A stretch of DNA of 64,000 nt from NCBI GenBank assembly GCA_943788095.1, contig CALSOZ010000001.1, positions 124,001 to 188,000 of the forward strand. The letters are read 5' to 3'. Under the pieces are notes generated by a model. It saw nothing but the letters and a program-made list of their open reading frames with translations. It was not told the origin of the DNA and searched no databases. Of the stretch, positions 18,806-27,823 are shown one piece after another (position 1 is the first letter of the stretch; each line of letters starts with the position of its first letter). The translations under genes and the position numbers were made by a program. The stretch comes from an uncultured Flavobacteriaceae bacterium (lineage in GTDB: Bacteria; Bacteroidota; Bacteroidia; Flavobacteriales; Flavobacteriaceae).

Positions 18806-21145
18806 CTAGAAATCGAAATCTGGCGTAATCGTCGTGTTATCATTTGGAATGATGTCACCATCTTCGTTGGTAGATTCACAATCGACTAAAATCGATAGGT
18901 TTTCGGGAGCTACAAAATCCTCTGTTGAAATCCCTAATTCCTCTAGCTCATAACAGCTTCGCATGTAATTTGCCCAAATTGGAAGTGCCATCGAAGCCCC
19001 TTGTCCATAGGTAATTGTTTTAAAGTGCGTCGCGCGGTCTTCACCACCAACCCAAACACCTGTTACCAAGTTAGGAACCATCCCCATAAACCAACCATCA
19101 CTTTGGTTTTGTGTGGTGCCTGTTTTTCCAGCGATCGGGTTTTTAAATTCATACGGATAGCCAGTGATAATTTCTTTATAAACGAGTTGATTTTTAGCGA
19201 TACTATGTCGTAATCGCCGACCAGAGCCAAATTGTGTGACTCCTTCCATCAGTTTGACAGTCACATAGGCTACTTCTTTACTGAGAACATCTTTCGTTTC
19301 AGGAGAATATTGATACAGTATGGTGCCACTTTTATCTTCAATATGTGTAACCATCACCGGTTTTGTATACACGCCCTGATTTGCAAAACTTGAGTATGCA
19401 GCGACCATTTCGTAGACACTTAAATCGGGAGTTCCAAGGGCAATTGATGGGACAGCGGGGATGTTTTGTTGGACGCCTAGGCTTTGTGCTAGATTGATCA
19501 CTGGTTGGGGTCCAATTTCATTCATAAGTCGAGCGGTGATCGTATTTCTTGAATTTGCCAATGCAGACTTGAGCGTTTCGAATCCTCCATAGTTCCCTCC
19601 AGAATTTTTGGGAGCCCATGGTTTTATGTTTCCATGTTTATGTGCTTCAATAGTAATTTGAGATTTAGGGAAGGTATCACATGGCGATAAGTGTAATTGA
19701 TCTATCGCTGCAGCATAGACAAAAGGCTTAAAAGTTGAGCCTACTTGTCGCTTACCTTGTTTGACCATGTCGTATTGGAAATGCTTATAATTTATACCAC
19801 CAACCCAAGCCTTTACATGGCCAGTTTGTGGCTCCATAGACATCATTCCTGTTCTTAAAAACGTTTTATAATACCGCATCGAGTCTAGAGGCGTCATTAC
19901 GGTGTCTATTTCATTGTTTTTTGCTGTCCATGAAAAGATTTTCATTGGAGCTGGCTTCTCAAACGAGGCTCTGATTTCCGCCTCTGATTTTTTAAGATCA
20001 TACTTCATTTTTCGCCAACGTTCCGAACGTCTCATTCCACTATTTAATAACTCTGTAATTTCCTTTGGTTTTAAATCTAAAAAGGGGGCGGTTCTATTTC
20101 GTTTTGGTGTGTTTTGAATAAAAAATTCCGCTTGTAGATTGGCCATGTGCTCTTTGGAGGCTGTTTCTGCAAAGGTTTGCATCCGAGAATCGATCGTGGT
20201 GTGAATTTTTAAACCGTCTTTGAAGATGTTGTATTTATCTCCATTCGGTTTTGTGTTTTGAGGGTCTTCAACCCATTCTTTCATAAACCCTCTAAGGTAG
20301 GCTCTAAAATAGGTCGCGATCCCTTCTCGATGTGATTCTGGAGAATAGTTGAGTCCTAACGGCAATTGTTGAAGTGAATCTTTGAGTGTTTCATCAATAA
20401 ACTCGTATTTAGCCATTTGGCTTAACACCACATTTCGACGGTTTTTAGTCCCTTCAGGATTTCGTTTTGGTCGCGGGTTGTATAGCGAAGAGTTTTTAAA
20501 CATCCCAACTAACATCGCCGATTCGTTGATACTTAAATCTTTGGGTTCTTTTCCAAAATAAATTCTGGAGGCGGATCGAATGCCGTCAGCATTATTCCCA
20601 AAATCGTAGATATTAAAATATTGAGCAATGATTTCTTCTTTGGTGTATTGGCGTTCTAGACGTATGGCTATGACCCATTCTTTAATCTTTTGAGTGATTC
20701 TACCAAATGTGTTTCGAGAACCTTCTCCGTGAAAAAGTTGTTTGGCTAATTGTTGGGAAATGGTACTAGCACCCCCTCCTTTTCCGAGTTTGACCATTGC
20801 TCGCAATGTCCCTCTTGCATCAATTCCTGCATGTTCATAATAACGGACGTCTTCTGTGGCAATAAGTGCCTCCACGAGATGTTTGGGGAGTTCACTATAC
20901 GCGACAGGAGTCCGGTTGTCTTCGTAATAAAATTTTCCAAGAGTTTTACCGTCAGATGAAATAATCTCAGTGGCTAAATTGGTGCGAGGATTTTCAAGTG
21001 CTGTATGATCTGGCATCGACACAAAAAGCCCAAATGACGCTAAAATAAAAACGAAAAAAGCACCCACAAGAAGCGCTAAAAAACCCATCCAAAACCAACG
21101 AATTGGTTTTGAAAAATTAGGAGAGGATGTCTTTTTTTTTGCCAT
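18806..21145 (-). CDS. Class A penicillin-binding protein 1A (transglycosylase/transpeptidase)
   Basis: Bifunctional peptidoglycan synthase of 779 residues, with one N-terminal membrane anchor (about residues 15-40). The glycosyltransferase-51 domain shows ATEDVRYYEHAGID with the catalytic Glu and GASTISQQLAKQLF. The transpeptidase domain shows the three penicillin-binding motifs in order: STFKP (SxxK), SRN (SxN) and KTGTTQNQSDGWF (KTG). The acidic, Asp-rich C-terminal tail is not part of the enzyme core. It lies 5 bases after gldH on the same strand. Confidence 0.94.
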   Translation of the reverse strand: MAKKKTSSPNFSKPIRWFWMGFLALLVGAFFVFILASFGLFVSMPDHTALENPRTNLATEIISSDGKTLGKFYYEDNRTPVAYSELPKHLVEALIATEDVRYYEHAGIDARGTLRAMVKLGKGGGASTISQQLAKQLFHGEGSRNTFGRITQKIKEWVIAIRLERQYTKEEIIAQYFNIYDFGNNADGIRSASRIYFGKEPKDLSINESAMLVGMFKNSSLYNPRPKRNPEGTKNRRNVVLSQMAKYEFIDETLKDSLQQLPLGLNYSPESHREGIATYFRAYLRGFMKEWVEDPQNTKPNGDKYNIFKDGLKIHTTIDSRMQTFAETASKEHMANLQAEFFIQNTPKRNRTAPFLDLKPKEITELLNSGMRRSERWRKMKYDLKKSEAEIRASFEKPAPMKIFSWTAKNNEIDTVMTPLDSMRYYKTFLRTGMMSMEPQTGHVKAWVGGINYKHFQYDMVKQGKRQVGSTFKPFVYAAAIDQLHLSPCDTFPKSQITIEAHKHGNIKPWAPKNSGGNYGGFETLKSALANSRNTITARLMNEIGPQPVINLAQSLGVQQNIPAVPSIALGTPDLSVYEMVAAYSSFANQGVYTKPVMVTHIEDKSGTILYQYSPETKDVLSKEVAYVTVKLMEGVTQFGSGRRLRHSIAKNQLVYKEIITGYPYEFKNPIAGKTGTTQNQSDGWFMGMVPNLVTGVWVGGEDRATHFKTITYGQGASMALPIWANYMRSCYELEELGISTEDFVAPENLSILVDCESTNEDGDIIPNDNTTITPDFDF

Positions 21146-21150
21146 AATCG

Positions 21151-21651
21151 CTAGTTATTTGTTTGGGACTCAATACTAAAACCAACATCAATAATACCTT
21201 CTAACTTAGTAATGCCTTTGGATTCTCCCCGAATACGCATTGCTTGTTGGATGTGTATTTGATAAGACCCTTTTTCTAAAAACACAAAAGGCCTTTCATG
21301 TCCTTTAAACCAAAGCTTGTGCTCTTTTATTGAGGTAAATCCGGTTCCTAGAAGCTCGCCATTCGGTTTGGCCATTTTATATTCTAGAGTATCTTTAGTG
21401 ACTTTACCATTTGGGTAATTTAACTCAACTATTAAAAATAAATTACTAAACTTGTAGTCTGTAGTCGTTCTTAAATTAATAAATAAATCATACGGATTGA
21501 TGGTGTCTGGCGCGATAAAATCATAGCGAATGGTTTGTTGTTTATCCCAACTGTCTGGGATAGACGTATAGCGGTCAAACGGCTTTTTTTGCTGGCATGA
21601 AAATGTTACAAAAGCAAAAAGAAGGATCCATAAAACAGGTTTACTTTGCAT
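21151..21651 (-). CDS. gldH: Gliding motility lipoprotein GldH
   Basis: Lipoprotein of 166 residues required for gliding in Flavobacterium; it is probably part of the T9SS-linked motility machinery at the cell envelope. The signal ends FVTFSC, and the mature part follows with DRYTSIPDSWDKQQTIRYDF, INPYDLFINLRT, and YQIHIQQAMR, as in known GldH. I chose ATG 21651: the open frame extends to 21747, but those 32 codons run inside ricT. The start overlaps the ricT stop by 11 bases, so the pair is translationally coupled. Confidence 0.92.
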   Translation of the reverse strand: MQSKPVLWILLFAFVTFSCQQKKPFDRYTSIPDSWDKQQTIRYDFIAPDTINPYDLFINLRTTTDYKFSNLFLIVELNYPNGKVTKDTLEYKMAKPNGELLGTGFTSIKEHKLWFKGHERPFVFLEKGSYQIHIQQAMRIRGESKGITKLEGIIDVGFSIESQTNN

Positions 21652-22828
21652 TGTTATTTTGGGGTCTTGGTTTTTTGTTGTTTCTATTATTTCTATTATT
21701 CCTACGTTTATTGCTTCTGGATCGGCTTTGGTTTTTAGGTTTATCAAATCGAGTTAAGCTATCTTGTCCAACAACGTTTTCAAAATCTACTTTAGTATCA
21801 ACAATTAGTTCAGATGCAAATTCTTCTAAACTTGCAACCTTTTCCTTTTTAGCATTTTTTGCTATAATTTCATTGGCTTGATCTGTAGTAAGAACATGCC
21901 AATTCATCCATTCGCCTTCATAAGCATACCACATATGGCCTTTGAATATATCTGTTTTTTGACAAACAGCAGTGCCTTTTTCTGTTCTTAATTTAACCTC
22001 TGTTTTGGGAAAGGATTTTAAAGCATCTAAATACGCGTCTAATTCATAGTTCAAACAACATTTTAGTTTTCCGCATTGACCGGCTAGCTTTAACGGGTTT
22101 AACGACAATTGCTGGTAACGGGCTGCAGAGGTGTTTACAGATCTAAAATCGGTGAGCCAGGTGGAGCAACACAATTCTCGACCACAAGAACCAATCCCCC
22201 CAAGTCGAGCCGCTTCTTGACGCAGTCCGATTTGTTTCATTTCGATTCGTGTTCTAAATTCACGAGCAAACAATTTGATGAGTTCTCTAAAATCTACACG
22301 CTCATCGGCTGTATAATAAAACGTTGCTTTACTCGCATCGCCCTGAAATTCAATGTCAGAGATTTTCATTTTCAGCCTTAAATCAATCGCAAATTGTCTT
22401 GCTTTGACTTTCATCGGCTCTTCTTTTTCTCTTGCTTCAATCCAAATATCGATATCTCTTTGGGAGGCTTTTCTATAAATCTTAAGAACGTCTTCGGGTT
22501 TCTCAGAGATTTTTTTGCGTTTCATTTGAACTTTAACCAATTCCCCCGAAAGGGTTACCATGCCGATATCGTGTCCTGAAGCCGCTTGGGTCGCAACCAC
22601 ATCACCGATACTTAAGGTTAAATTTTCGGTGTTTTTATAATATACTTTTCGGCCGTTTTTAAAACGAACCTCTACCCAATTAAAAGGGGTTGCACCAGTA
22701 GGAAGTGTCATGTTTGAAAGCCAGTCAAAAACAGTGAGTTTGTTACAACTATCTGTACCACATGTGCCATTATTTTTACAGCCTTTAGGTTGGCCATCTT
22801 TCCCTGTTGAGCAACTTGTACACCCCAT
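21641..22828 (-). CDS. ricT: Regulatory iron-sulfur complex subunit RicT (PSP1 domain)
   Basis: A 395-residue PSP1-domain protein. In Bacillus, RicT forms a complex with RicA and RicF that carries iron-sulfur clusters and modulates RNase Y, sporulation and competence; the Bacteroidota role is unestablished. Visible here are an N-terminal Cys-rich cluster (seven Cys in the first 30 residues), the PSP1 core with RFKNGRKVYY, and GSCGRELCCSTWL and QCGKLKCCLNYE, whose Cys residues are the conserved cluster ligands. The tail is a low-complexity Arg/Asn stretch, perhaps RNA-binding. It is followed by gldH, a neighbourhood I believe is conserved in this family. Confidence 0.88.
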   Translation of the reverse strand: MGCTSCSTGKDGQPKGCKNNGTCGTDSCNKLTVFDWLSNMTLPTGATPFNWVEVRFKNGRKVYYKNTENLTLSIGDVVATQAASGHDIGMVTLSGELVKVQMKRKKISEKPEDVLKIYRKASQRDIDIWIEAREKEEPMKVKARQFAIDLRLKMKISDIEFQGDASKATFYYTADERVDFRELIKLFAREFRTRIEMKQIGLRQEAARLGGIGSCGRELCCSTWLTDFRSVNTSAARYQQLSLNPLKLAGQCGKLKCCLNYELDAYLDALKSFPKTEVKLRTEKGTAVCQKTDIFKGHMWYAYEGEWMNWHVLTTDQANEIIAKNAKKEKVASLEEFASELIVDTKVDFENVVGQDSLTRFDKPKNQSRSRSNKRRNNRNNRNNKKPRPQNNNAK

Positions 22829-22948
22829 AATTTATATATATTGAATTTGTCAATGCCACAGGCACTACAAATGCGGATTAATTTTTTGATCTAAAACGTA
22901 AATATAAGATTATTTTGAGGACTTAAAAAATCTATTAAGTTGTCTAAA

Positions 22949-24025
22949 TTAAGAATGTTTCGGCTTTGCTAAGGTCTCAAAAATATTTCTGAGATCTTTT
23001 TTATATGGCAAATGATCGGCACGACCTTTTTTAAAAATATCATTACTATTTCCTTGACCTTTTCTCAATTCCTTTTGAGCTTCTGGAGGTAGTCGATTGA
23101 CTTCCATACAATTTGTGGAACAGCAGTTTCCCATTGCTTCTTTACAAGCATCACATTGAATAAATAATAAATGGCAAGCGGCATTGGCACAATTCACATG
23201 AATGTCCGCAGGTTCTCCACATTGGTGACAATTTGCAATGACATCCTCCGAAATTTTTTCAGCGCGTCTTTGATCAAACACAAAATTTTTCCCTATAAAT
23301 TTATTTTCTACGCCCAGCTCTGCTGCTTGTCGGGCATAGTTTATAATTCCACCTTCCAATTGATACACGTTTTTAAATCCTTTATGCTTGTAATACGCAC
23401 TGGCTTTTTCGCAGCGGATTCCACCAGTGCAATACATTACCAATTTTTTGGATTCTTTATAATCTTTAAGGTCCTCTTCTATTAAATCCAAGGATTCTCT
23501 AAAAGTATCTACATCGGGGGTGATGGCATTTTTAAAGTGTCCTATTTCGCTTTCGTAGTGGTTTCTCATGTCAACTACTACCGCATTTTCATCTTCAATA
23601 AGCGCATTAAATTCTGAAGCATTGACGTGTATGCCTCTATTTGACGCATCAAATGTTTCATCGCTTAACCCATCAGAAACAATTTTATCCCGAACCTTCA
23701 CTTTTAGTTTTAAAAACGAAAATAAATCGTGCTCAATCGCGATATTAATACGCACGTTTTCTAAAAAAACAATGGTATCTAAATGATTCTTAAAGGCCTC
23801 AAAGTTGTCAGCCGGCACAGAAAGTTGTGCATTGATTCCTTCGTGCGCAATGTATATTCGCCCTAAAACGTCAATGCTGTCCCAGAAAAGAAATAAATGG
23901 TTTCTAAGCAACTCGGTGTTGCCAATTTTTGAATACTTATAGAAAGAGATAGTCAAGCGATCTTTACCTGCTTTTTGGATGAGTTCCGCTCTTTCAATAT
24001 TGCTTAAGGTATTGTACAGTTGCAT
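22949..24025 (-). CDS. trhO: tRNA uridine(34) hydroxylase TrhO (rhodanese-related)
   Basis: A 358-residue rhodanese-domain protein of the YceA/TrhO family, which hydroxylates uridine 34 of tRNA with O2 on the path to 5-methoxyuridine. It has an N-terminal ferredoxin-like acylphosphatase region (FYKYSKIGNTELLRNHL), then the rhodanese domain with VVDMRNHYESEIGHF and active loop CTGGIRCE with Cys199. A Cys-rich C-terminal region (CHQCGEP, CDACKEAMGNCCS) may bind metal. The start at 24025 is supported by the promoter element 36 bases upstream. Confidence 0.9.
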   Translation of the reverse strand: MQLYNTLSNIERAELIQKAGKDRLTISFYKYSKIGNTELLRNHLFLFWDSIDVLGRIYIAHEGINAQLSVPADNFEAFKNHLDTIVFLENVRINIAIEHDLFSFLKLKVKVRDKIVSDGLSDETFDASNRGIHVNASEFNALIEDENAVVVDMRNHYESEIGHFKNAITPDVDTFRESLDLIEEDLKDYKESKKLVMYCTGGIRCEKASAYYKHKGFKNVYQLEGGIINYARQAAELGVENKFIGKNFVFDQRRAEKISEDVIANCHQCGEPADIHVNCANAACHLLFIQCDACKEAMGNCCSTNCMEVNRLPPEAQKELRKGQGNSNDIFKKGRADHLPYKKDLRNIFETLAKPKHS

Positions 24026-24060
24026 GCTATACTAATTTTAAGTTCATAATGATTGAAGAA

Positions 24061-24068
24061 CAAATGTA
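24061..24068 (-). promoter_or_regulatory. Candidate -7 element for trhO
   Basis: TACATTTG on the minus strand matches TAnnTTTG exactly, 35 bases upstream of the trhO ATG. No TTTG is present at the 19-base spacing, so the call rests on the -7 element alone. The rest of the 178-base divergent gap to recA shows no clear consensus for recA; TATTTTAG at 24166-24173 is a weak candidate. Confidence 0.4.
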
Positions 24069-24203
24069 GTAATTTTTAGAACACACGCTGTAAATGCAGC
24101 TAAAAAGCGTTCATAAATAATACAAAAAGGTTCGTTAAATTTTAAAAACTTTACAAAAGATATGCTATTTTAGCAGGAAGAAAGAATTAGATACAAAAGA
24201 ATT

Positions 24204-25208
24204 ATGAGCAGCGAAAAAGATGCAAAATTAAAAGCCCTCAAGCTAACCTTAGACAAGCTTGACAAAGCATACGGCAAAGGCACCGTAATGAGAATGAGTG
24301 ATGCTCCCGTGGTGGATGTCGAAGTAACCTCATCAGGATCTTTAGGATTAGACATCGCCTTGGGCGTTGGAGGTTACCCTAGAGGTCGTGTGATTGAAAT
24401 CTATGGCCCTGAATCTTCCGGGAAAACAACCATGACATTACACGCAATTGCCGAAGCTCAAAAAGCGGGTGGTATTGCAGCGTTTATTGATGCTGAACAT
24501 GCTTTTGATCGTTTTTACGCTCAAAACTTAGGCGTAGATATTGACAACCTTATTATTTCTCAGCCGGACAATGGTGAGCAAGCCTTAGAAATTGCCGATA
24601 ATTTAGTGCGTTCTGGCGCTATTGATATGGTGGTGATTGATTCTGTGGCTGCATTGACACCAAAAAGTGAAATTGAAGGCGAAATGGGCGATTCTAAAAT
24701 GGGTCTTCATGCCCGTTTGATGTCTCAAGCTTTGAGAAAATTAACAGGATCGATCAGTAAAACGAATTGTACGATGATTTTCATTAACCAATTGCGTGAA
24801 AAAATTGGGGTAATGTTTGGAAATCCTGAAACAACTACCGGTGGTAACGCCTTAAAGTTTTATGCATCTATCCGTTTAGACATTCGTCGTTCGACTCAAA
24901 TAAAAGATAGCGACGGCAATGTGCTAGGAAACAAAACCCGTGTGAAAGTCGTAAAAAACAAAGTGGCACCGCCGTTTCGTTTGGCAGAATTTGACATCAT
25001 GTATGGGCAAGGCGTTTCTAAAGTTGGAGAAATTTTAGATGTGGCTGTAGAACATGAAATCGTTAAGAAAAGTGGCTCGTGGTTTAGCTATGAAGACACC
25101 AAACTGGGTCAAGGTCGCGATGCTGTAAAGCAAATGATTAAAGACAATCCTGAGTTAATGGATGAGTTAGAAGAAAAAATAAAAGCTATTTTGAAAGCTG
25201 AGGCTTAA
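24204..25208 (+). CDS. recA: Recombinase RecA
   Basis: ATP-dependent strand-exchange protein for homologous recombination, and coprotease in the SOS response. At 334 residues it is family-length, with Walker A GPESSGKT (68-75), [29 protein letters not shown] (Walker B and loop L1), [29 protein letters not shown] (loop L2), and the C-terminal domain ending in a charged tail. No LexA-type box was recognised upstream. A terminator follows 18 bases after the stop. Confidence 0.98.
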   Translation: MSSEKDAKLKALKLTLDKLDKAYGKGTVMRMSDAPVVDVEVTSSGSLGLDIALGVGGYPRGRVIEIYGPESSGKTTMTLHAIAEAQKAGGIAAFIDAEHAFDRFYAQNLGVDIDNLIISQPDNGEQALEIADNLVRSGAIDMVVIDSVAALTPKSEIEGEMGDSKMGLHARLMSQALRKLTGSISKTNCTMIFINQLREKIGVMFGNPETTTGGNALKFYASIRLDIRRSTQIKDSDGNVLGNKTRVKVVKNKVAPPFRLAEFDIMYGQGVSKVGEILDVAVEHEIVKKSGSWFSYEDTKLGQGRDAVKQMIKDNPELMDELEEKIKAILKAEA

Positions 25209-25225
25209 AAAAATATAAATTTATT

Positions 25226-25252
25226 AAAAATCCCGACGAGTCGGGATTTTTT
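25226..25252. terminator. Bidirectional rho-independent terminator between recA and plsC
   Basis: An 11-base-pair stem (AAAAATCCCGA with TCGGGATTTTT) closes on the tetraloop CGAG, with A and T runs on either side so that it can end transcription from both directions. The plsC stop codon at 25251-25253 lies in its flank. Confidence 0.9.
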
Positions 25253-25994
25253 ATGCCTTTAAGTCAGATTCTAAGCTGTTTGAAATTAAGTTATAAACGT
25301 CTTCGCTTAGAGTCTTAGTGTCGTCTATGGTTAACTTTTCTGTGGGAATGATCTGATGTATTTTTGCACGCATTTTTCCAGGACTTCCACTAAAAAAGGT
25401 GTAAGACAAGCGTTTTTTATTGTCAAAAAAGGTCATAGGTACCAAGGGTACTTTGTGATTGATGGCCAGTCGGAATGCACCGGCCTTGAAACGGTCCAAA
25501 ACTACCGATTCTTCTGGCACCCCTCCTTCAGGGAAAATACAAATACTAGACCCCTGCTTGATGCGTTTTTGAGCTCTCATAAAAACGGCTTGACGACTTT
25601 TTGGACTGCTTCGGTCGACTAAAATACAAGTCCGTTTATAGAAAAATCCGAAAATGGGAATTTTGACCAATTCTTTTTTACCAATAAACACAAAGGGATG
25701 GTCCTTTATGGCCACAAGCATCAGCATAATATCGGTCATGGAGGTGTGGTTGGCGACAAACACATAACTTTGTCCTTTCTCTAAAGGAGTTGATTGTTTT
25801 ATGATCCAATAAAACCCCATTCCGATAAGGATACATTTGGCCCAAATCCGAGCCAACTTAAAAAATACCGGATACCATTCTTCCTTTAATACCGATAAAA
25901 ACAAGAATGGAAACATGAAAATAATTGGCAAGGCTACAAGCACATAGAACCAAATTCTGTACAGAATCCACAATGGATATTTAATGATTTTCAT
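25251..25994 (-). CDS. plsC: 1-acyl-sn-glycerol-3-phosphate acyltransferase (PlsC family)
   Basis: Membrane-bound acyltransferase of 247 residues that adds the second acyl chain to make phosphatidic acid. Motif I is NHTSMTD (the HxxxxD catalytic pair), motif II is CILVDRSS-type, and motif III is FPEGGVPEE. Two hydrophobic segments occupy the first 50 residues. I chose ATG 25994 (MKIIKYPLWILY); the frame is open to 26033, but the extra 13 residues start inside an A/T-rich leader. It converges on recA across the shared terminator. Confidence 0.88.
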   Translation of the reverse strand: MKIIKYPLWILYRIWFYVLVALPIIFMFPFLFLSVLKEEWYPVFFKLARIWAKCILIGMGFYWIIKQSTPLEKGQSYVFVANHTSMTDIMLMLVAIKDHPFVFIGKKELVKIPIFGFFYKRTCILVDRSSPKSRQAVFMRAQKRIKQGSSICIFPEGGVPEESVVLDRFKAGAFRLAINHKVPLVPMTFFDNKKRLSYTFFSGSPGKMRAKIHQIIPTEKLTIDDTKTLSEDVYNLISNSLESDLKA

Positions 25995-26337
25995 GGAGTT
26001 CAAAATTACTAAAAAAATTGAGCGCTTGAACAAAAAACGTTTTTTTAGTTAAAATTAAAGTCGGTTGCAACACAAATAAATAATTTTTGCTACATTTATC
26101 AGAGTCTTAGACCTCAAATCTGATTCTTCATTTAACCAATTCCATTTTCAACTAAGATATTAAGTACTGATATTATACAGCGGTGTGCGGGTGTGCGTTG
26201 TTTTTAAAACAGATTGAATATCCAATGTGCGTTGTATGATAAAATAAATAATGACAAATAAAATATAAATAACATTTAAGCCACGAGTGGTTTATATACA
26301 CTAGTTGTGTGTAATTTGACCAAACCAAGAAAATTCT
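25995..26337. other. AT-rich gene-free interval with a relic-like repeat
   Basis: No coding frame is credible here. At 26168-26195 there is TTATACAGCGGTGTGCGGG followed by TGTGCGTTG, related to the boundary sequence TTATATACACTAGTTGTGTG at 26291-26310 and to the bottom strand of 26745-26760. It may be remains of an earlier cassette junction. The interval also carries the promoters for plsC (leftward) and the cassette gene (rightward), neither of which could be pinned down. Confidence 0.4.
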
Positions 26338-26760
26338 ATGAATGAAATAAGTTTACCATACCATTTAATTATCCCTTCAATAATTTCAATTCTGATTTTA
26401 GGAATAATATTTTACAATAGAAAACGACTATTCAAAAGCGGAAAATGGAAATTGTTTTGGATTAGTCTGACTGTGTTTTTTGCTTTTTACCTTCTAATTG
26501 TCGGAGGAGCAACTTATTTAGATATTTCGTCGGAATTGACTTTGCGGAAATTTGACCTGAATGGAGACGGATTTTTTAACGGAGACGAAATTACAACGGA
26601 ACAAAGAAAAGCAATGAGAAATGTAATTTCTGATACTGGAAGAAATTTTTCATTTATAACTGGACTAATTTTTTCTGGAATTGTTTCGTTCTTTGTTTTT
26701 GGAATTGGAAAAATAACTGAATTAATAAAAAAGAAAAAAACTACACACAACACCGTATAA
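26338..26760 (+). CDS. Small membrane protein with one EF-hand loop, unknown function
   Basis: A 140-residue protein I do not recognise as a named family. Three hydrophobic segments lie near residues 8-26, 39-60 and 105-127. Between the second and third is a canonical 12-residue EF-hand loop, Asp73 to Glu84 (DLNGDGFFNGDE), with ligands at positions 1, 3, 5, 9 and 12 and GDEITTEQRK following, so Ca2+ binding is plausible. The last codons lie inside the left arm of the cassette-like repeat; the stop is part of ACCGTATAA. AT-rich codon use and the flanking repeats suggest acquired DNA. Confidence 0.7.
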   Translation: MNEISLPYHLIIPSIISILILGIIFYNRKRLFKSGKWKLFWISLTVFFAFYLLIVGGATYLDISSELTLRKFDLNGDGFFNGDEITTEQRKAMRNVISDTGRNFSFITGLIFSGIVSFFVFGIGKITELIKKKKTTHNTV

Positions 26761-26877
26761 AAATAATTGCTTATTTTAGGTTTAACCAAAGGTCGTTGCA
26801 ATTTTGTTACGTCTGATTTTCCTGCGGAAAATCCTCGCACACAAAACCGCAACTATTCTTATACTTACACGTTGGGT
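26745..26877 (+). repeat. attC-like imperfect palindrome (gene-cassette boundary)
   Basis: The ends are ACACAAC (26745-26751) and GTTGGGT (26871-26877), close to the attC core patterns RYYYAAC and GTTRRRY; the second fits exactly, the first with one mismatch. Inward, ACCGTATAAAAATAATTGC pairs imperfectly with GCAACTATTCTTATACTTACAC. An internal perfect hairpin is GATTTTCC-TGC-GGAAAATC (26815-26833). A second boundary of the same type, GTTGTGT, occurs at 26304-26310 before the EF-hand gene. No integrase is in the window. The identity is inferred from structure. Confidence 0.5.
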
Positions 26878-26901
26878 ACAATTACTAACAGAACAAACTA
26901 A

Positions 26902-27792
26902 ATGACAAACAGAAAATTTGATGAAGAGCTATTAAAAGAAATAAGATTGTATTATGGATGGCTAATAATCAAAGGTGAGTCTGATGAAATTGTACCTAAA
27001 GAATTAACTCATAATTATTTGTTGAGTAATTTCAAAATCTCTGAAAACATAAGGGAATATTACTATCTACCTTGTCGTGACATGCTATCCAAAACCGACT
27101 ATGAAAATATGGTTTCTCATGGTTATGTTGGCGACTCAAATACAACATTAACACCATACCCATTTTGCTATAAAGGTTCTTATATCCAAAGAAAAAAACT
27201 CTTTTTTCAAATAATGCATCTAATGCATAAAACAGAAAAATATAAGAACAAACCTATTGAAAAACTTGTAGACTTATTTCCTTACTTTGATGTATATAGT
27301 CAAGGTTTTAAAAAAGGTTTTGAATCTTTTGAAGATGATTGCATAGCAAAGTTTTTTCCAATGTTTGCAGACAAATCTGATTATGTAAATAAAGTATTTG
27401 AATACGTTACTAAAGAAATTATTTTTAGACATAGCTGGAGAAACAACCATTCTGGATTTACAATTTCTATGAGCGTTAGTGATAAGATTAAAAATAGTGG
27501 AGAAATTGTAGATGCATTCGAAGATGGAAAATTTCAAGGATACTTTTATAAAGCTTGGAGTTTAATTCTTTCTAATAGCAATTTATATGAACAATTGTTC
27601 AATGATTATCTGAATCCAAAAGTAGAATCTAGTGACTATAATATTGCTACTGATTTACTAAAAGCAGCTCATACTCTTCAACAAAACAAAATCTTTTGGA
27701 CTGCAGATGAAGATACTAGAACTAGACAGCTACTAGACTTATTACCGGAAAAATACCAAACAAAAAAACCAGTCAAAATATGGAAAATCTAG
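26902..27792 (+). CDS. Hypothetical protein of the accessory island
   Basis: A 296-residue protein starting at ATG 26902 (MTNRKFDEELLKEI) that I cannot assign. It is rich in Lys, Tyr, Phe and Asn, has no signal peptide or membrane helix, and shows a mostly alpha-helical pattern. It begins 24 bases after the attC-like site, in strongly AT-rich DNA unlike the heme or recA regions. Its C-terminus may be artificial: deleting one A in the A7 run 27762-27768 would carry translation into the next frame without a stop as far as 28174. Confidence 0.6.
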   Translation: MTNRKFDEELLKEIRLYYGWLIIKGESDEIVPKELTHNYLLSNFKISENIREYYYLPCRDMLSKTDYENMVSHGYVGDSNTTLTPYPFCYKGSYIQRKKLFFQIMHLMHKTEKYKNKPIEKLVDLFPYFDVYSQGFKKGFESFEDDCIAKFFPMFADKSDYVNKVFEYVTKEIIFRHSWRNNHSGFTISMSVSDKIKNSGEIVDAFEDGKFQGYFYKAWSLILSNSNLYEQLFNDYLNPKVESSDYNIATDLLKAAHTLQQNKIFWTADEDTRTRQLLDLLPEKYQTKKPVKIWKI

Positions 27793-27823
27793 TAAAGGTA
27801 TTAAAGCTGGTAGTGTCGATGGC

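Noticed and set aside
21597-21881. Leu-rich plus-strand frame opposite gldH and ricT
   Set aside because: Mirror of the low-complexity Arg/Asn tail of ricT; no signal peptide logic or upstream promoter.
26815-26833. Perfect GATTTTCC-TGC-GGAAAATC hairpin as a terminator of the EF-hand gene
   Set aside because: No T-tract follows, and it is inside the longer palindrome, which explains it better.
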